Positions 51,229 to 60,913 of a stretch of DNA of 64,000 nucleotides are shown here, one piece after another. The stretch covers positions 62,001 to 126,000 of the forward strand of contig DASZTS010000039.1 in NCBI GenBank assembly GCA_035547915.1. The letters are read 5' to 3'. Source of the stretch: DASSFG01 sp035547915. Lineage in GTDB: Bacteria > Planctomycetota > Planctomycetia > Pirellulales > JAICIG01. Every line of letters starts with the position of its first letter. Positions within the stretch are counted from its first letter, which is position 1. The notes under the pieces were generated by a model that saw only the letters and a program-made list of their open reading frames with translations, did no database searches and had not been told where the DNA came from. Both the position numbers and the translations under genes were made by a program.

Positions 51229-51426
51229 ATGAGAACCAGAACGAAGCAGCGCTGGCGTGACGAGGTGTGGCGGAACGACCGTTGGTCTCCGCAGCGAGAC
51301 TGGCGCATCTATGTCGGCGGGTTGCTGATGCTCGTCGTAACGTTGCTCTATTTGGTGACGATGGATGGGCCACACCGACGGACGGCTCCGGCCGCTCAAC
51401 GGGTATCGACCACGTCGGCCCGATGA
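51229..51426 (+). CDS. small single-pass membrane protein (65 aa)
   Basis: ATG 51229 lies about 100 bases after copA on the same strand. Basic start (RTRTKQRWRDEVWRNDRWSP), then one hydrophobic helix (IYVGGLLMLVVTLLYLVTM) and a short basic tail. It could be a small partner of the ATPase, but length and weak ribosome binding site leave doubt. Confidence 0.4.
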   Translation: MRTRTKQRWRDEVWRNDRWSPQRDWRIYVGGLLMLVVTLLYLVTMDGPHRRTAPAAQRVSTTSAR

Positions 51427-51995
51427 GCCGGCATGTGCAACGCGCATCACGCGCTACACCGATGTTTTTCGGGTTCTTCAGTCCCATCTTACCAAGCAGT
51501 TCTCTCACAACCCGATTCCCAACAACCTTGAGCAATACACAGGAAGTCGCACGCTCTACACCGGTAGAGAGTGGACGTCGTTTGTTCGGGCTCGGCTTGA
51601 TGGGGGTGAAACTGGCCGACGTTCTCTCGCTGCCGGCTGTCGCCACATGCAGGGCACTTCATCGTTCTGTCCCGGTGCCGTGATGGATGGCTCCGCGATG
51701 GCGAGAAAGAGTCCGCCCTCGGTATGAGTGGAGGCGTCCGGACGCTGAGTTATCAGCGGAATAAAAAGATGGCCGCCAGGCTGGCGATCGCCACGGAATC
51801 GCGACGGCGAATTTGCGCGAATGCGCCACACCGCTTCTACATGCAGCGACTGGAGTTAAGGCAACACTTACACAACTGGCGCGGGACCCGACCCCGATGC
51901 TCGATGCTGATCCGCCGGTCACGAGAGCAAAGTCGAGCGGCAGCTCCGCACCACGCCATCTTCAACATGCTGGCTTCGCAATCCGCCCGGCTATA
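51427..51995. other. long intergenic region with no recognisable gene
   Basis: Several overlapping short frames exist on both strands, but none has sensible protein content or a ribosome binding site. The promoter of the 51996 gene should lie near its right end. Confidence 0.4.
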
Positions 51996-54900
51996 ATGGC
52001 CAGGATGACGATTACGCTGAAGGGGCGGACCGCGCTGTGTTTGCTCGCTCTCTGTTGTAGTGCGCTGCTGCGCGCGCCGGCACGGGGAGACGAAGAAGGA
52101 GCCCCGGCGGCGATCGAATGCCGCTGGGCCGACGAACCGATCGTTCTCGATGGCAAGGCCGAGGAGGCCGCTTGGGCCAAGGCGCAAGTCGTCGATGGCT
52201 TCGGTCTTCCCTGGTTGGGAAAGGACGCTCGACCGGCCAAGACGGCCACGCGAGCCCGCCTGCTCTGGGATCGCGACCATCTCTATTTCTTCGCCGACAT
52301 GATCGACTCGGATCTGTATGCCGATGTGACTGATGCCGACGGCCTGACCTGGGAGAACGACGTCTTCGAGCTGTTCTTCAAGCCGGCCGACGACAAACCG
52401 GGTTACTACGAGTTCCAGATCAATGCGGCCGGCACGGTGATGGATATGTTCCTGCCGCGCCGCGGCAGCGGTGGTTACCGGCGCTTCAAAGAGGACGGAA
52501 CGTTTCACCTCACCGCCAAGGTGGTGCTCGATGGCACGCTCAATCGGTGGCAAGATCAAGACGGTGGCTGGTCGGTGGAGGGCCGCCTGCCGTGGACGGA
52601 CTTCCTCCGCACGGGCGGCCGACCCGCCGAGGGCGAGACGTGGAAGTTCGCGCTCTGTCGCTACGATTATTCCGTCGAGTTCGAAGGCCCCGAACTGTCG
52701 ACGAGCGCGCCCTTGCGAACGCCCCTGCCCGACTTCCACCATCACGAAGACTACGCCCCGCTGACCTTTGTCGGTCCCACGCCGCAAACAGCGCGGCGGT
52801 ACGGCATCGATTCCTACACGCCGTTGGCCACTTCGCGCGTCATCGGCTCGCCCGAGCCGCCTCTGCCGTATCGAGCTGCGCGCGTCCGACCGGAGCTGAA
52901 ACTCATCTTCCCCGTCTGCGTGGCGGCCGAACCGGGAACGGGTCGGTTGTGGATCATCGATCAGCCTCAGTCCTACGGGCCGACGCGCATCGCACGCACG
53001 CCCAACGATCCAGCCGGCGAGTTGGAAACGCTCTTGCAAATGGACGAAGGAATCGCCTACTCGCTCGTGTTCCATCCCGATTTCGAGCACAACGGCCAGG
53101 TGTTCGTCGGGGCCAACGCCAAGTTCGGCGGAACCGAGCGAAGGAGCCGGATCACCCGTTACACGGTCGCGCGCCGCGAACCGTACGCGCTCGATCTGGT
53201 GTCGGCGGCGACGATCATCGAATGGCCGTCCGCGGGACACGACGGCGCGGCGCTCGCCTTCGGGCGCGACGGCATGCTCTACATCACCTCGGGCGACGGC
53301 ACGTCCGATTCGGATACCGACGTCGTCGGCCAAGATCTGACACGGCTCACGGCCAAGGTGCTGCGCATCGATGTCGACCATCCGACCGACGACAGACCCT
53401 ACACCGTTCCCGCCGACAACCCGTTTTTGGACGTGGCCGGTGCCCGGCCCGAGACGTGGGCCTACGGCTTGCGAAATCCCTGGCGGATGACGGCCGATCC
53501 GGTCAGCGGGCAGATCTGGATCGGCAGCAACGGACAGGACCTGTGGGAGCACGTCTTCTTGCTGGAGCGTGGGGCGAACTACGGCTGGAGTGTGTTCGAG
53601 GGGAGTCAGCCGTTCTATCTCGCCCGCAAGCCGGGGCCGACGCCGCACACCTTGCCCGCGGCCGAACATCCCCATTCCGAAGCCCGCTCGCTGACCGGCG
53701 GCCTCGTGTATCGCGGTCAAAAGTTGGCCGAGCTGCGCGGTGCCTACCTGTATGGCGATTATTCGACGGGCAAGATCTGGGGCTTGCGTCACGACGGCAC
53801 CAAGATGGTCTGGCATCGCGAGCTGGCCGATACGACGCTGGCGATCACGGCCTTCGCGCTCGACGCCGAGGGCGAACTGCTCATCACCGATCATCGGGGC
53901 GAGGGCGGCCTCTACACCCTCGAACCGAACGCGGCCGAAAAGAACGCAGAGCCAGACTTTCCGCGTCGGCTGAGCGAGACGGGTCTCTTTCGCTCGGTGG
54001 CCGGCCACGTGCTCGAAGCCGGAGCGATACCCTACGACGTCAACTCGCCGCTCTGGTCCGACGCAGCTCACAAGGAACGCTGGCTCGTGCTGCCGCCCAC
54101 GATGGTCGAAGGCGGCCGCGACGTTCCCGTGCGGATTCCGTTCACGCTCGATCGCACCTGGGAGCTGCCCGAGCGAACCGTGCTCGTCAAATCGTTCGCC
54201 TTGGAAACGACGGCGGATGCTCCCGGCGAGCGGCGTTGGATCGAGACCCGTCTACTCACCCGGCAACAGGGCGAATGGGCCGGCTATTCGTATATCTGGA
54301 ACGACGAGCAGACCGACGCGGTGCTTGTCGAAAAGCAGGGGGCCGACCGCGAGTTTGTCGCGCGCACGGCCGAGGGCCCGCGGCAGCAGACGTGGCACTA
54401 TCCCAGCCGCAGCGAGTGCATGGTCTGGCACAGTCGGGCGGCGAGCTTCGTGCTCGGTCTGTCGACGCCACAGATGAACCGCGATCACGACTACGGCGGC
54501 GTGGTCGACAACCAGTTGCGTGTGTTCGAGCACCTGGGGTTGTTCCGTTTCGACTATGTCGCCGACGCGACGGACCAATTACGTGAGCAACTGCGGGCAG
54601 AAGGCCTATCGGCCGACGAAGCGAACAAGCGCGTAGCCGAGGTCACGGCCACCCGCGGCCAACGCACGGGGGCGGCCTCCGCCCTCTTGGCGAGATCGCC
54701 CGAGCGATACGAGCGGCTGGCAGATCCTTATGACGAGCATCAACCGCTCGATCGACGGGCCCGTTCGTATCTGCATGCCAATTGTGCCCAATGCCACGTC
54801 GAAGCCGGCGGCGGCAACGCCCAGATCGATCTGCGTTTCTCGACGGCCCTCGACAAAATGCGGCTCGTCGGCGTCGAGCCCCTGCACGACCGGTTCGGCA

Positions 54901-55067
54901 TCGCCGGCGCGCGGCTGGTGGCCGGCGGCGACCCCGATGGCTCGGTGTTGTTGCGGCGCATGAGCGTGCGCGGCCGTGGACAGATGCCGCAGCTCGCGAC
55001 GTCGATCGTCGACGAACGCGCGGTCGCGCTCATCCGGCAGTGGATCGAAAGCCTGCCCGCACCGTGA
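51996..55067 (+). CDS. secreted CBM9-like / sugar-dehydrogenase-like beta-propeller / cytochrome c fusion
   Basis: 1023 aa from ATG 51996, with a signal peptide (ALCLLALCCSALLRAPARG). Residues about 35-250 resemble a CBM9-like domain (IECRWADEPIVLDGKAEEAA, FFADMIDSDLYADVTD). About 290-640 is a PQQ/GDH-like propeller (LVFHPDFEHNGQVFVG, YITSGDG, GANYGWSVFEG, YLYGDYSTGKIWGL). About 650-1023 is the SO_2930-type cytochrome domain. Its first heme motif reads CMVWH (residues 808-812) rather than CxxCH; the second, CAQCH, is intact. A periplasmic sugar or alcohol oxidation role is inferred. One heme site is probably lost. Confidence 0.75.
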   Translation: MARMTITLKGRTALCLLALCCSALLRAPARGDEEGAPAAIECRWADEPIVLDGKAEEAAWAKAQVVDGFGLPWLGKDARPAKTATRARLLWDRDHLYFFADMIDSDLYADVTDADGLTWENDVFELFFKPADDKPGYYEFQINAAGTVMDMFLPRRGSGGYRRFKEDGTFHLTAKVVLDGTLNRWQDQDGGWSVEGRLPWTDFLRTGGRPAEGETWKFALCRYDYSVEFEGPELSTSAPLRTPLPDFHHHEDYAPLTFVGPTPQTARRYGIDSYTPLATSRVIGSPEPPLPYRAARVRPELKLIFPVCVAAEPGTGRLWIIDQPQSYGPTRIARTPNDPAGELETLLQMDEGIAYSLVFHPDFEHNGQVFVGANAKFGGTERRSRITRYTVARREPYALDLVSAATIIEWPSAGHDGAALAFGRDGMLYITSGDGTSDSDTDVVGQDLTRLTAKVLRIDVDHPTDDRPYTVPADNPFLDVAGARPETWAYGLRNPWRMTADPVSGQIWIGSNGQDLWEHVFLLERGANYGWSVFEGSQPFYLARKPGPTPHTLPAAEHPHSEARSLTGGLVYRGQKLAELRGAYLYGDYSTGKIWGLRHDGTKMVWHRELADTTLAITAFALDAEGELLITDHRGEGGLYTLEPNAAEKNAEPDFPRRLSETGLFRSVAGHVLEAGAIPYDVNSPLWSDAAHKERWLVLPPTMVEGGRDVPVRIPFTLDRTWELPERTVLVKSFALETTADAPGERRWIETRLLTRQQGEWAGYSYIWNDEQTDAVLVEKQGADREFVARTAEGPRQQTWHYPSRSECMVWHSRAASFVLGLSTPQMNRDHDYGGVVDNQLRVFEHLGLFRFDYVADATDQLREQLRAEGLSADEANKRVAEVTATRGQRTGAASALLARSPERYERLADPYDEHQPLDRRARSYLHANCAQCHVEAGGGNAQIDLRFSTALDKMRLVGVEPLHDRFGIAGARLVAGGDPDGSVLLRRMSVRGRGQMPQLATSIVDERAVALIRQWIESLPAP

Positions 55068-55070
55068 TCG

Positions 55071-55616
55071 TCAGTCCTCGCGCCGGCCGCCGATGGCGCC
55101 GCGATCCTGGTAGCCGGTCATCAGCCAACGGTCGTCGACGCGGCGGAAGTCGACGGTGAACTTTCTCAACAGCATCCCTTCGCCGCCGGACCCCTCGCTG
55201 CGATAATTTCCCTTGATGCGACCGGTGAACTCGGCCTGGGCGATGGGCGGATTCGCTCGCTCGTTGACCTCGATCACCAGGTCGTAGAGCCGCACTTCGG
55301 TGACGTGCGCGCTGCCCAACGCGGCCCTCACTTGCATGCGCATGCCGCTCGCGGCCGGGTCGACATGCGATAGCACGCGATCGACGTCGTTGGCCTGCAC
55401 GGCCGCGGCGACTGCGTCGAGCGTGTCTTGCACCTGCTCGCGGCTGGTAACCACCAGTCGTTCGATCAGCACACCCAGTCCGATTAGAAGGAGCACCCCA
55501 GCCATTGCCAGCATCAGCAACCCGCGCCCCGATTTGACGAGCGCGACCGCCAGCAAGGCCTCGATGAGCAAGCCGGCCACGATCAGTGTCGTCGGGTCTT
55601 CGAAGAGCCAGCTCAC
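55071..55616 (-). CDS. membrane protein with NTF2-like outer domain (181 aa)
   Basis: Two adjacent membrane helices (TLIVAGLLIEALLAVALV, LLMLAMAGVLLLIGLGVLI) are followed by a domain of about 120 residues (VQDTLDAVAAAVQANDVDRV ... FTVDFRRVDDRWLMTGYQ), the helix-then-sheet pattern of SnoaL/NTF2-like domains. No catalytic residues recognised. Its start overlaps the stop of the 55613 gene by 4 bases, so the two are an operon. Confidence 0.65.
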   Translation of the reverse strand: MSWLFEDPTTLIVAGLLIEALLAVALVKSGRGLLMLAMAGVLLLIGLGVLIERLVVTSREQVQDTLDAVAAAVQANDVDRVLSHVDPAASGMRMQVRAALGSAHVTEVRLYDLVIEVNERANPPIAQAEFTGRIKGNYRSEGSGGEGMLLRKFTVDFRRVDDRWLMTGYQDRGAIGGRRED

Positions 55617-55975
55617 GCGGGTTGGTCCTCATGTTCGGCGTTGCGTTCTGCCTCTTTCGCCAGACGTCGGCGACGGACGTGCAATATGCCCATGGCGACG
55701 ACGAGCATCCCGGCCACGAACAACATCAACGGCCGGAGCGTCGCCTGCCGCGTCGGTTGCCAGACTGGCGTTTCGGGCACGGTGCGAGCCTCACGATCGC
55801 CGATCGCAGTGCCCGTCCGCTGCCGACCCAGCTCGCGCGATTCGTGCATCCGTTCGATACGTTCCTGCCGCAGTGCGAATTTCGGTTCGATCGCCGTGAG
55901 CAGCACCAAACCGACGCTGCCGAACAACAGCAGCCAGAACAGCGGCGAATCGGTGATGGGAGGTGGCGAAGCCAT
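55613..55975 (-). CDS. small two-helix membrane protein (120 aa)
   Basis: ATG 55975 gives an N-terminal helix (LFWLLLFGSVGLVLLTAI), a polar middle (QERIERMHESRELGRQRTGT) and a C-terminal helix (LRPLMLFVAGMLVVAMGILH) ending in a basic stretch RRRRLAKEAER. Upstream partner of the NTF2-like membrane protein, with stop and start overlapping. Unknown function. Confidence 0.55.
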   Translation of the reverse strand: MASPPPITDSPLFWLLLFGSVGLVLLTAIEPKFALRQERIERMHESRELGRQRTGTAIGDREARTVPETPVWQPTRQATLRPLMLFVAGMLVVAMGILHVRRRRLAKEAERNAEHEDQPA

Positions 55976-56065
55976 CGTTACGATTGACAGACAAGAATAT
56001 GTAGGCGGGCATCGCCCACCATGAATTGCCAAATGGTTTGGTTTGCAAGGTCGGCGGTGCCCACC

Positions 56066-57424
56066 CTACAGGGTCTTTAAGTATTCCAAGACGGCGCGTT
56101 TCTCGTCGTCGTCGAGCACGTCGGGAAACCGATGTCCGGCCGCGCTCTTGCCGAATTCACGCGTGTCGAAGTAGCGGCGACGGGCCGCGCCGCCGCGGGC
56201 TTCTGCCGGCACGTCGTCGAGGGCCGTGATCTGTGGCCCCACTTTGTCCCGGTCGTAGCCGTCTTCACTGCGCGTCCAGACGACCGGTCGCCGGTCGCCA
56301 TACAGCATGTGCCAGAGCGTCGGCACGGAACCGTTGTGCAAATAGGGGGCGGAAGCCCAGATGCCGTCGAGCGGCGGCGCGACATAGCCCGGCAAGTCGT
56401 GCTTCACGCCCTTTTCGCCATAGTGGCCGAACCAGGTGGCGCTATACGCTTCGCGCCATGCGGTGGGAATCGAGTCGAGCCGCACACGGTCGGTCTGTAC
56501 GTCGTCGATCGGCACGTTGATCTCCGGATAGCTTCCGCCGGCGCCGTACGTGCCGTGGCACCCGCTGCAATGCCGCACGAACAACCGCTCGCCCCGCTCG
56601 GCCAGAGGACGGTCGATGGCGAACGGATAAGCCGGCGCTTCGAGCGACTCGATCCAGGCCAGCACATCGCGGTAATCGCTCTCCCACTCGCGGAACTTTT
56701 CGGGGCCGTTCTTGGGCAAGAGCAAGAATTGCATCAGCGCCCGGTGACTCTTGGGCACACCGCCGTCGGCATACAGGTGACGCTTCTTCTTGATGTTCCA
56801 CCAGGGCGGCGCGTCGTGATCGTGGTGTAACAGTTTGGGAGGGAGTCGGTCGTGGTGCACGTTCAGATCGGCGTCGCGATAGGTGAGCAGGACGATGCCG
56901 AACATCACGGCGTTGGTCGTGCCGATCGTCGAGCCCAGTGGCATGGCGGCCCCGCCCAGATCCATGTGAGCCAGTGCCTTGCCCAGCCGCAACTTGGTGG
57001 CGCGGACTTCGTCGGTGAGCGTCTCCAAGGCGTAGAGCGAGTTGGGTGCGCCGGGGATGACGCGGCCGGCGACCTTGCCGCCATGGCAGGCGAAGCAATT
57101 CATCACCCAACCACCCTTGCCGTCGTCGACGTACTGCAAGGCAACCGGTCCCGCGCGGCCCGGCGCCTCGGTCAGCCCATAGCGCGAGAAGGCCATCCGC
57201 CGCCGCTCGGCGACCGTGGCCCCTTCGGCCTGCGTGCGGAGCGGCTCCTCCCAGGTCTTCCACAACTCATCGAAGACCTCTTGGTCGAAGTCGGGGGGCA
57301 GATAGGTCTTGGTGGTCAACCACCGGTAGCCCCGCTCGGCCGCGCCCTCACTCGGTCGATCTATCTCAGAACTCGCATCGGCCCAGCCCGCGGAGAGCGC
57401 CAGCCAGACAAGAACGGTGCCCAT
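56066..57424 (-). CDS. secreted di-heme cytochrome c
   Basis: 452 aa. A short signal peptide (VLVWLALSAGWADA) is followed by two heme-binding motifs: CFACHGGK (residues about 129-136) and CSGCHGTY (about 286-293). APYLHNGSVPTLWHMLYGDR near the C-terminus is the usual di-heme cytochrome/peroxidase-like closing segment. Periplasmic electron carrier; donor and acceptor unknown. It lies three genes from the CBM9/cytochrome fusion. Confidence 0.85.
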   Translation of the reverse strand: MGTVLVWLALSAGWADASSEIDRPSEGAAERGYRWLTTKTYLPPDFDQEVFDELWKTWEEPLRTQAEGATVAERRRMAFSRYGLTEAPGRAGPVALQYVDDGKGGWVMNCFACHGGKVAGRVIPGAPNSLYALETLTDEVRATKLRLGKALAHMDLGGAAMPLGSTIGTTNAVMFGIVLLTYRDADLNVHHDRLPPKLLHHDHDAPPWWNIKKKRHLYADGGVPKSHRALMQFLLLPKNGPEKFREWESDYRDVLAWIESLEAPAYPFAIDRPLAERGERLFVRHCSGCHGTYGAGGSYPEINVPIDDVQTDRVRLDSIPTAWREAYSATWFGHYGEKGVKHDLPGYVAPPLDGIWASAPYLHNGSVPTLWHMLYGDRRPVVWTRSEDGYDRDKVGPQITALDDVPAEARGGAARRRYFDTREFGKSAAGHRFPDVLDDDEKRAVLEYLKTL

Positions 57425-57606
57425 TTTCAGCCCAACTCCACGTTTTTACCCATAACCGGAGTCTAGGCCGGTCCCTTAACCGCCACAAGCCCGCCGGCTG
57501 GCGAGTGGGCCCTGCGCGGGTCATACGCGGTACAATATGCACCAGTGCGCTCCGCCCGTTGGCCGTGCCGCTGAACTCCCCTCACACAGCAAAAAACCGT
57601 ACCGTC

Positions 57607-58536
57607 ATGCGTATCGTCTCTCTCCTTCCCAGCGCGACGGAAATTGTGTGTCAGCTTGGGCTGAGGGAGGAATTGGTCGGCGTGAGCCATGAGTGCGACT
57701 ACCCGCACCATGTGCGGAACTTGCCCAAGATCACGCGGACGCGCATACCGCCGACCGCATCGAGCCGCGAAATCGACGCGCTGGTCCGCGAACGGTTAAA
57801 GGCGGAACAGGCCCTGTACTCGCTCGACGTGCCGCTGCTCGAATCGCTACGGCCCGACCTGATCGTCACGCAGACGTTGTGCAACGTGTGTGCGGTGGCC
57901 GAATCGGAGGTGCGGGCGGCCGTTTGTACCCTGCCCGGCGAAGCACACGTCGTGAACCTCGAACCGATGCGACTGGCCGACGTCTTCCAGTCCCTGCGCC
58001 TCGTCGGCGATGCGGCCGGCGTGCCGCACCGCGCCGAAGACGCCGTGGCCCGGTTGCAGGCGCGGGTCGCCGCGGTCGAACATCGCACGCGGAACATCGA
58101 CGGTCCCATACGCACCCTGTTTCTGGAATGGGCCGATCCGCCCTTCTGTGCCGGGCATTGGACACCCGAATTGGTCCGGCTGGCCGGCGGCCGCGAGACG
58201 ATCGGACGCGAAGGCGAACCCTCGCGCACGATCTCCTGGGACGAGATCGTCGAGGCCGATCCCGACGTCCTCTTCATGGCCTGCTGCGGCTTCGACGCCG
58301 AGCGCACCGGGCAGGATCTTTCGCTTCTCGCCGCTCGCCCCGGCTTCGACCGCCTCGCCTGCGCGCGTACGGGCCGGGTGTATTGGACCGATGGCAATGC
58401 TTATTTCAACCGGCCGGGACCGCGATTGGTCGATGCTCTCGAGATCCTCGCACACGCCCTTCATCCGCACGTCCATCACCTCCCCGCCGGCTTGCCCGAA
58501 GCCCAGTGTCTCGGAGGCACGGCGACCGTGAGTTGA
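57607..58536 (+). CDS. BtuF-like cobalamin/iron-siderophore binding protein without signal peptide
   Basis: 309 aa from ATG 57607. Periplasmic-binding (PF01497) fold: RIVSLLPSATEIVCQLGL, LVGVSHECDYP, LRPDLIVTQTLCNVCAVAES, DEIVEADPDVLFMACCGFDA. No signal peptide is present and no ABC permease is nearby, so this is the cytoplasmic type often annotated as cobalamin-binding protein. Substrate not shown. Confidence 0.75.
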   Translation: MRIVSLLPSATEIVCQLGLREELVGVSHECDYPHHVRNLPKITRTRIPPTASSREIDALVRERLKAEQALYSLDVPLLESLRPDLIVTQTLCNVCAVAESEVRAAVCTLPGEAHVVNLEPMRLADVFQSLRLVGDAAGVPHRAEDAVARLQARVAAVEHRTRNIDGPIRTLFLEWADPPFCAGHWTPELVRLAGGRETIGREGEPSRTISWDEIVEADPDVLFMACCGFDAERTGQDLSLLAARPGFDRLACARTGRVYWTDGNAYFNRPGPRLVDALEILAHALHPHVHHLPAGLPEAQCLGGTATVS

Positions 58537-58593
58537 TGTCGGGCCGGTTGGTCGAGCGCTCCTTCGCGCTTGCCCGCCGCCGTCGGGCACCTC

Positions 58594-59424
58594 ATGTTAA
58601 AAGGCATGGCCAGCCTGCTCACCAAACTGAAGCCGACGCGTCGTTGGTTACAGGTATCTCTGCGGACCATGCTCGTGGCCGTCGCTTTGCTCAGCATCAT
58701 CTTGAGCCTATGGATCGTGCCCGCCGAGCGGCAGCGGCGGACGGTGGCGGCGATCTACGCTACGGGAGGATTTGTCGACTACATACCGCTTCTGGCACTC
58801 ATCCAAGATTCTGGCGTGACAGATCCCCGCGAGAGCGAGACCTTTCCCAAAACCTTCCTGCGGCGCTGGCTGCCGCCCGATTACTTTGACGACGTTCTTC
58901 AGGCCCATCTCCCGAAAACTCGGCTCACGGAAGCCGGGCTAAACCACCTGCTAGCGCTGACCAGCCTGCAAACGCTTGGCCTGGGCGATACTCAGAATAC
59001 GGACGCGGGACTTAACCATTTGCGGGGGCTGCTGCCGGGCCTGCAACAGCTTTATCTCGGCGGTAGCCAGGTCACCGACGCGGGGCTCGCCCATTTGCAA
59101 GGACTGACGGGCCTGCAGGACCTTTCGCTCGGCAGCACTCAGGTCACGGATGCGGGGCTGACCAACCTGCAAGGGCTGACGGGCTTGCAACAGCTCACTC
59201 TCAATAACACCCAGGTCTCGGATGCTGGGGTTGCCCAGTTGCGAGCGCTGACGAGTCTGCGAGGGCTCCGGCTCGACAACACACAAATTACGGATGTTGG
59301 ACTGGCTCGCCTGCAAGTACTGACGGACCTGCGATTTATTGATCTCACCAAGACTCGGGTCACGGCTGCGGGCGTGGCCAAATTCCGTCAGGCATTGCCA
59401 AAATGCAAGATCCGCGGACCGTGA
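58594..59424 (+). CDS. membrane-anchored leucine-rich repeat protein
   Basis: 276 aa from ATG 58594; ATG 58606 is also possible. One N-terminal helix (MLVAVALLSIILSLWIVPAE) is followed from about residue 105 by about seven LRR units of the VTDAGLAHLQGLTGLQxLxL type, ending in KFRQALPKCKI. The unit is the 24-residue cysteine-free LRR common in planctomycetes. Protein interaction in the periplasm is inferred. Confidence 0.75.
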   Translation: MLKGMASLLTKLKPTRRWLQVSLRTMLVAVALLSIILSLWIVPAERQRRTVAAIYATGGFVDYIPLLALIQDSGVTDPRESETFPKTFLRRWLPPDYFDDVLQAHLPKTRLTEAGLNHLLALTSLQTLGLGDTQNTDAGLNHLRGLLPGLQQLYLGGSQVTDAGLAHLQGLTGLQDLSLGSTQVTDAGLTNLQGLTGLQQLTLNNTQVSDAGVAQLRALTSLRGLRLDNTQITDVGLARLQVLTDLRFIDLTKTRVTAAGVAKFRQALPKCKIRGP

Positions 59425-59601
59425 CTGACTCTCGTACGCACTGCTGTTGGTCAAGGCGGTGCTGGATCGGCTTATCCTCACCGACTAAAGAACCTGCGAC
59501 CGCTTGGTGAGACGCAGCACATGCTTGCCGTCGGCCGTGACGCTTATTAAAAAGGCTTTGCCGATTACCGATTTTCTCCGCACCAAAAAGAGCATGCAAC
59601 G

Positions 59602-60291
59602 ATGACGATTGTGCCCCGATATGCCGTTTCTGCAGTAATTCTCTCGTGGTTCGCAATCGGTGCGCCGTTGGCGGCGGCCGAAGCCGATGAGGCGGCCGTG
59701 ACGAGAGCGAAGGCTCTGTTCGATGGCAAAAGTCTCGATGGATGGGAGCATATCGGGCCGGGGAGGTTCGTTTTGGAAGAAGGGTTGCTGAAGACGGAAG
59801 GGGGCATGGGGTTACTGTGGTACAAGAAGCAGAAGCTCGGCGATTGCGTGCTCCGCGTGGTGTATAAGACGACGCGGCAGCAAGACAACTCGGGCGTCTA
59901 TGTACGGATCGCCGAAGAACCGCGCGACCCGTGGTACGCGGTACACTACGGCTACGAAATTCAGATCGCTGATGCGGAAGAGGGATCGCCCTATCGCGTG
60001 AGCGGCTCGGTCTATTCGTTCGCCAAGGCCGCGGCCCGGCCGACCAAGCCGGCCGGCGAGTGGAACGTGTTGGAGGTTACGCTCCGCGGTGATCGCATCC
60101 GCACCTCGCTCAACGGCGTGCAGGTCGCCGACTTCAACCCGGCCGATCCGGTGCCCGAACTTTCTCCGCGGGGTGGCATGGGCGACCCCGAACCCGGCCC
60201 GCGTCCCAAGGCAGGCTACATCGGTCTCCAAAACCACGACGACAAATGCGTGGTGTATTTCAAGGAAGTCTCTGTAAGCCCGTTGCCCTGA
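59602..60291 (+). CDS. secreted DUF1080 protein
   Basis: 229 aa. Signal peptide to about residue 28 (AVSAVILSWFAIGAPLAAAE). DUF1080 jelly-roll motifs: LFDGKSLDGWEHIGPGRFVL, DCVLRVVYKTTRQQDNSGVY then VRIAEEP, HYGYEIQIAD, and GYIGLQNHDDKCVVYFKEVS. The family includes 3-keto-disaccharide hydrolases, but many members are only carbohydrate-related. Periplasmic. Confidence 0.8.
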   Translation: MTIVPRYAVSAVILSWFAIGAPLAAAEADEAAVTRAKALFDGKSLDGWEHIGPGRFVLEEGLLKTEGGMGLLWYKKQKLGDCVLRVVYKTTRQQDNSGVYVRIAEEPRDPWYAVHYGYEIQIADAEEGSPYRVSGSVYSFAKAAARPTKPAGEWNVLEVTLRGDRIRTSLNGVQVADFNPADPVPELSPRGGMGDPEPGPRPKAGYIGLQNHDDKCVVYFKEVSVSPLP

Positions 60292-60346
60292 ACGGCGTTG
60301 GCAGGCTGCTAGTGCCCGCCGTCGCAACAGCAACAAAGCGCTTCCG

Positions 60347-60907
60347 ATGAAGAATAAAATCCTCGTGCTCTACGACTCCGCCAGTGGCAACACGGCGAAG
60401 ATGGCAGCGCTGGTCGCCGAAGGGGCCCGCGACGTGCCCGACGTGGAAGTCCGACTGCGCCATCTCGATGAGGCCGCGGCCGACGATGTGTTGTGGTGCG
60501 ACGGCCTGGCACTGGGAAGCCCAACGAACATGGGCATCCTCTCCTGGAAGATGAAACGCTTCTGGGACGAAGAGATGATGTCGCACTGGATGAAGATCGA
60601 CGGCAAGATCGGCTGCGCCTTCTCGTCCGCGGGCGGATGGGGAGGTGGTCAGGAACTCGCCTGCCAGTCGTTGTTGACCGTGCTGATGAATTTCGGCTTC
60701 TTGGTGTTCGGCGTGACCGACTACGCCGGCAAGTTGACGACGCTCCACTACGGCGCCACCGCGGTCCGCGAGCCGCGCAGCGAAGAGTTACAGGCCGCCT
60801 GCCGCATCTTGGGCCGGCGGTTGGCCGAATGGGTGGCGGTGTTCATCGGCGGCCGCCGCGAGCAACATCCGCTCGTCAAGCCGATCGAGCGCTTGCCGCC
60901 GGGATGA
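60347..60907 (+). CDS. WrbA/flavodoxin-like FMN protein
   Basis: 186 aa from ATG 60347. FMN phosphate loop ILVLYDSASGNTAKMAALVA, LALGSPTNMGILSWKMKRFW (second loop, as in WrbA), and CAFSSAGGWGGGQELACQSL (third loop). Probably an NAD(P)H-quinone oxidoreductase or flavodoxin-type carrier in the cytoplasm. Confidence 0.78.
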   Translation: MKNKILVLYDSASGNTAKMAALVAEGARDVPDVEVRLRHLDEAAADDVLWCDGLALGSPTNMGILSWKMKRFWDEEMMSHWMKIDGKIGCAFSSAGGWGGGQELACQSLLTVLMNFGFLVFGVTDYAGKLTTLHYGATAVREPRSEELQAACRILGRRLAEWVAVFIGGRREQHPLVKPIERLPPG

Positions 60908-60913
60908 AGCCGG

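Noticed and set aside
51837..54071. 744-codon minus-strand ORF opposite the CBM9/propeller gene
   Set aside because: Antisense shadow of a clearly identified secreted protein; composition is Arg/Gly/Val-rich noise.
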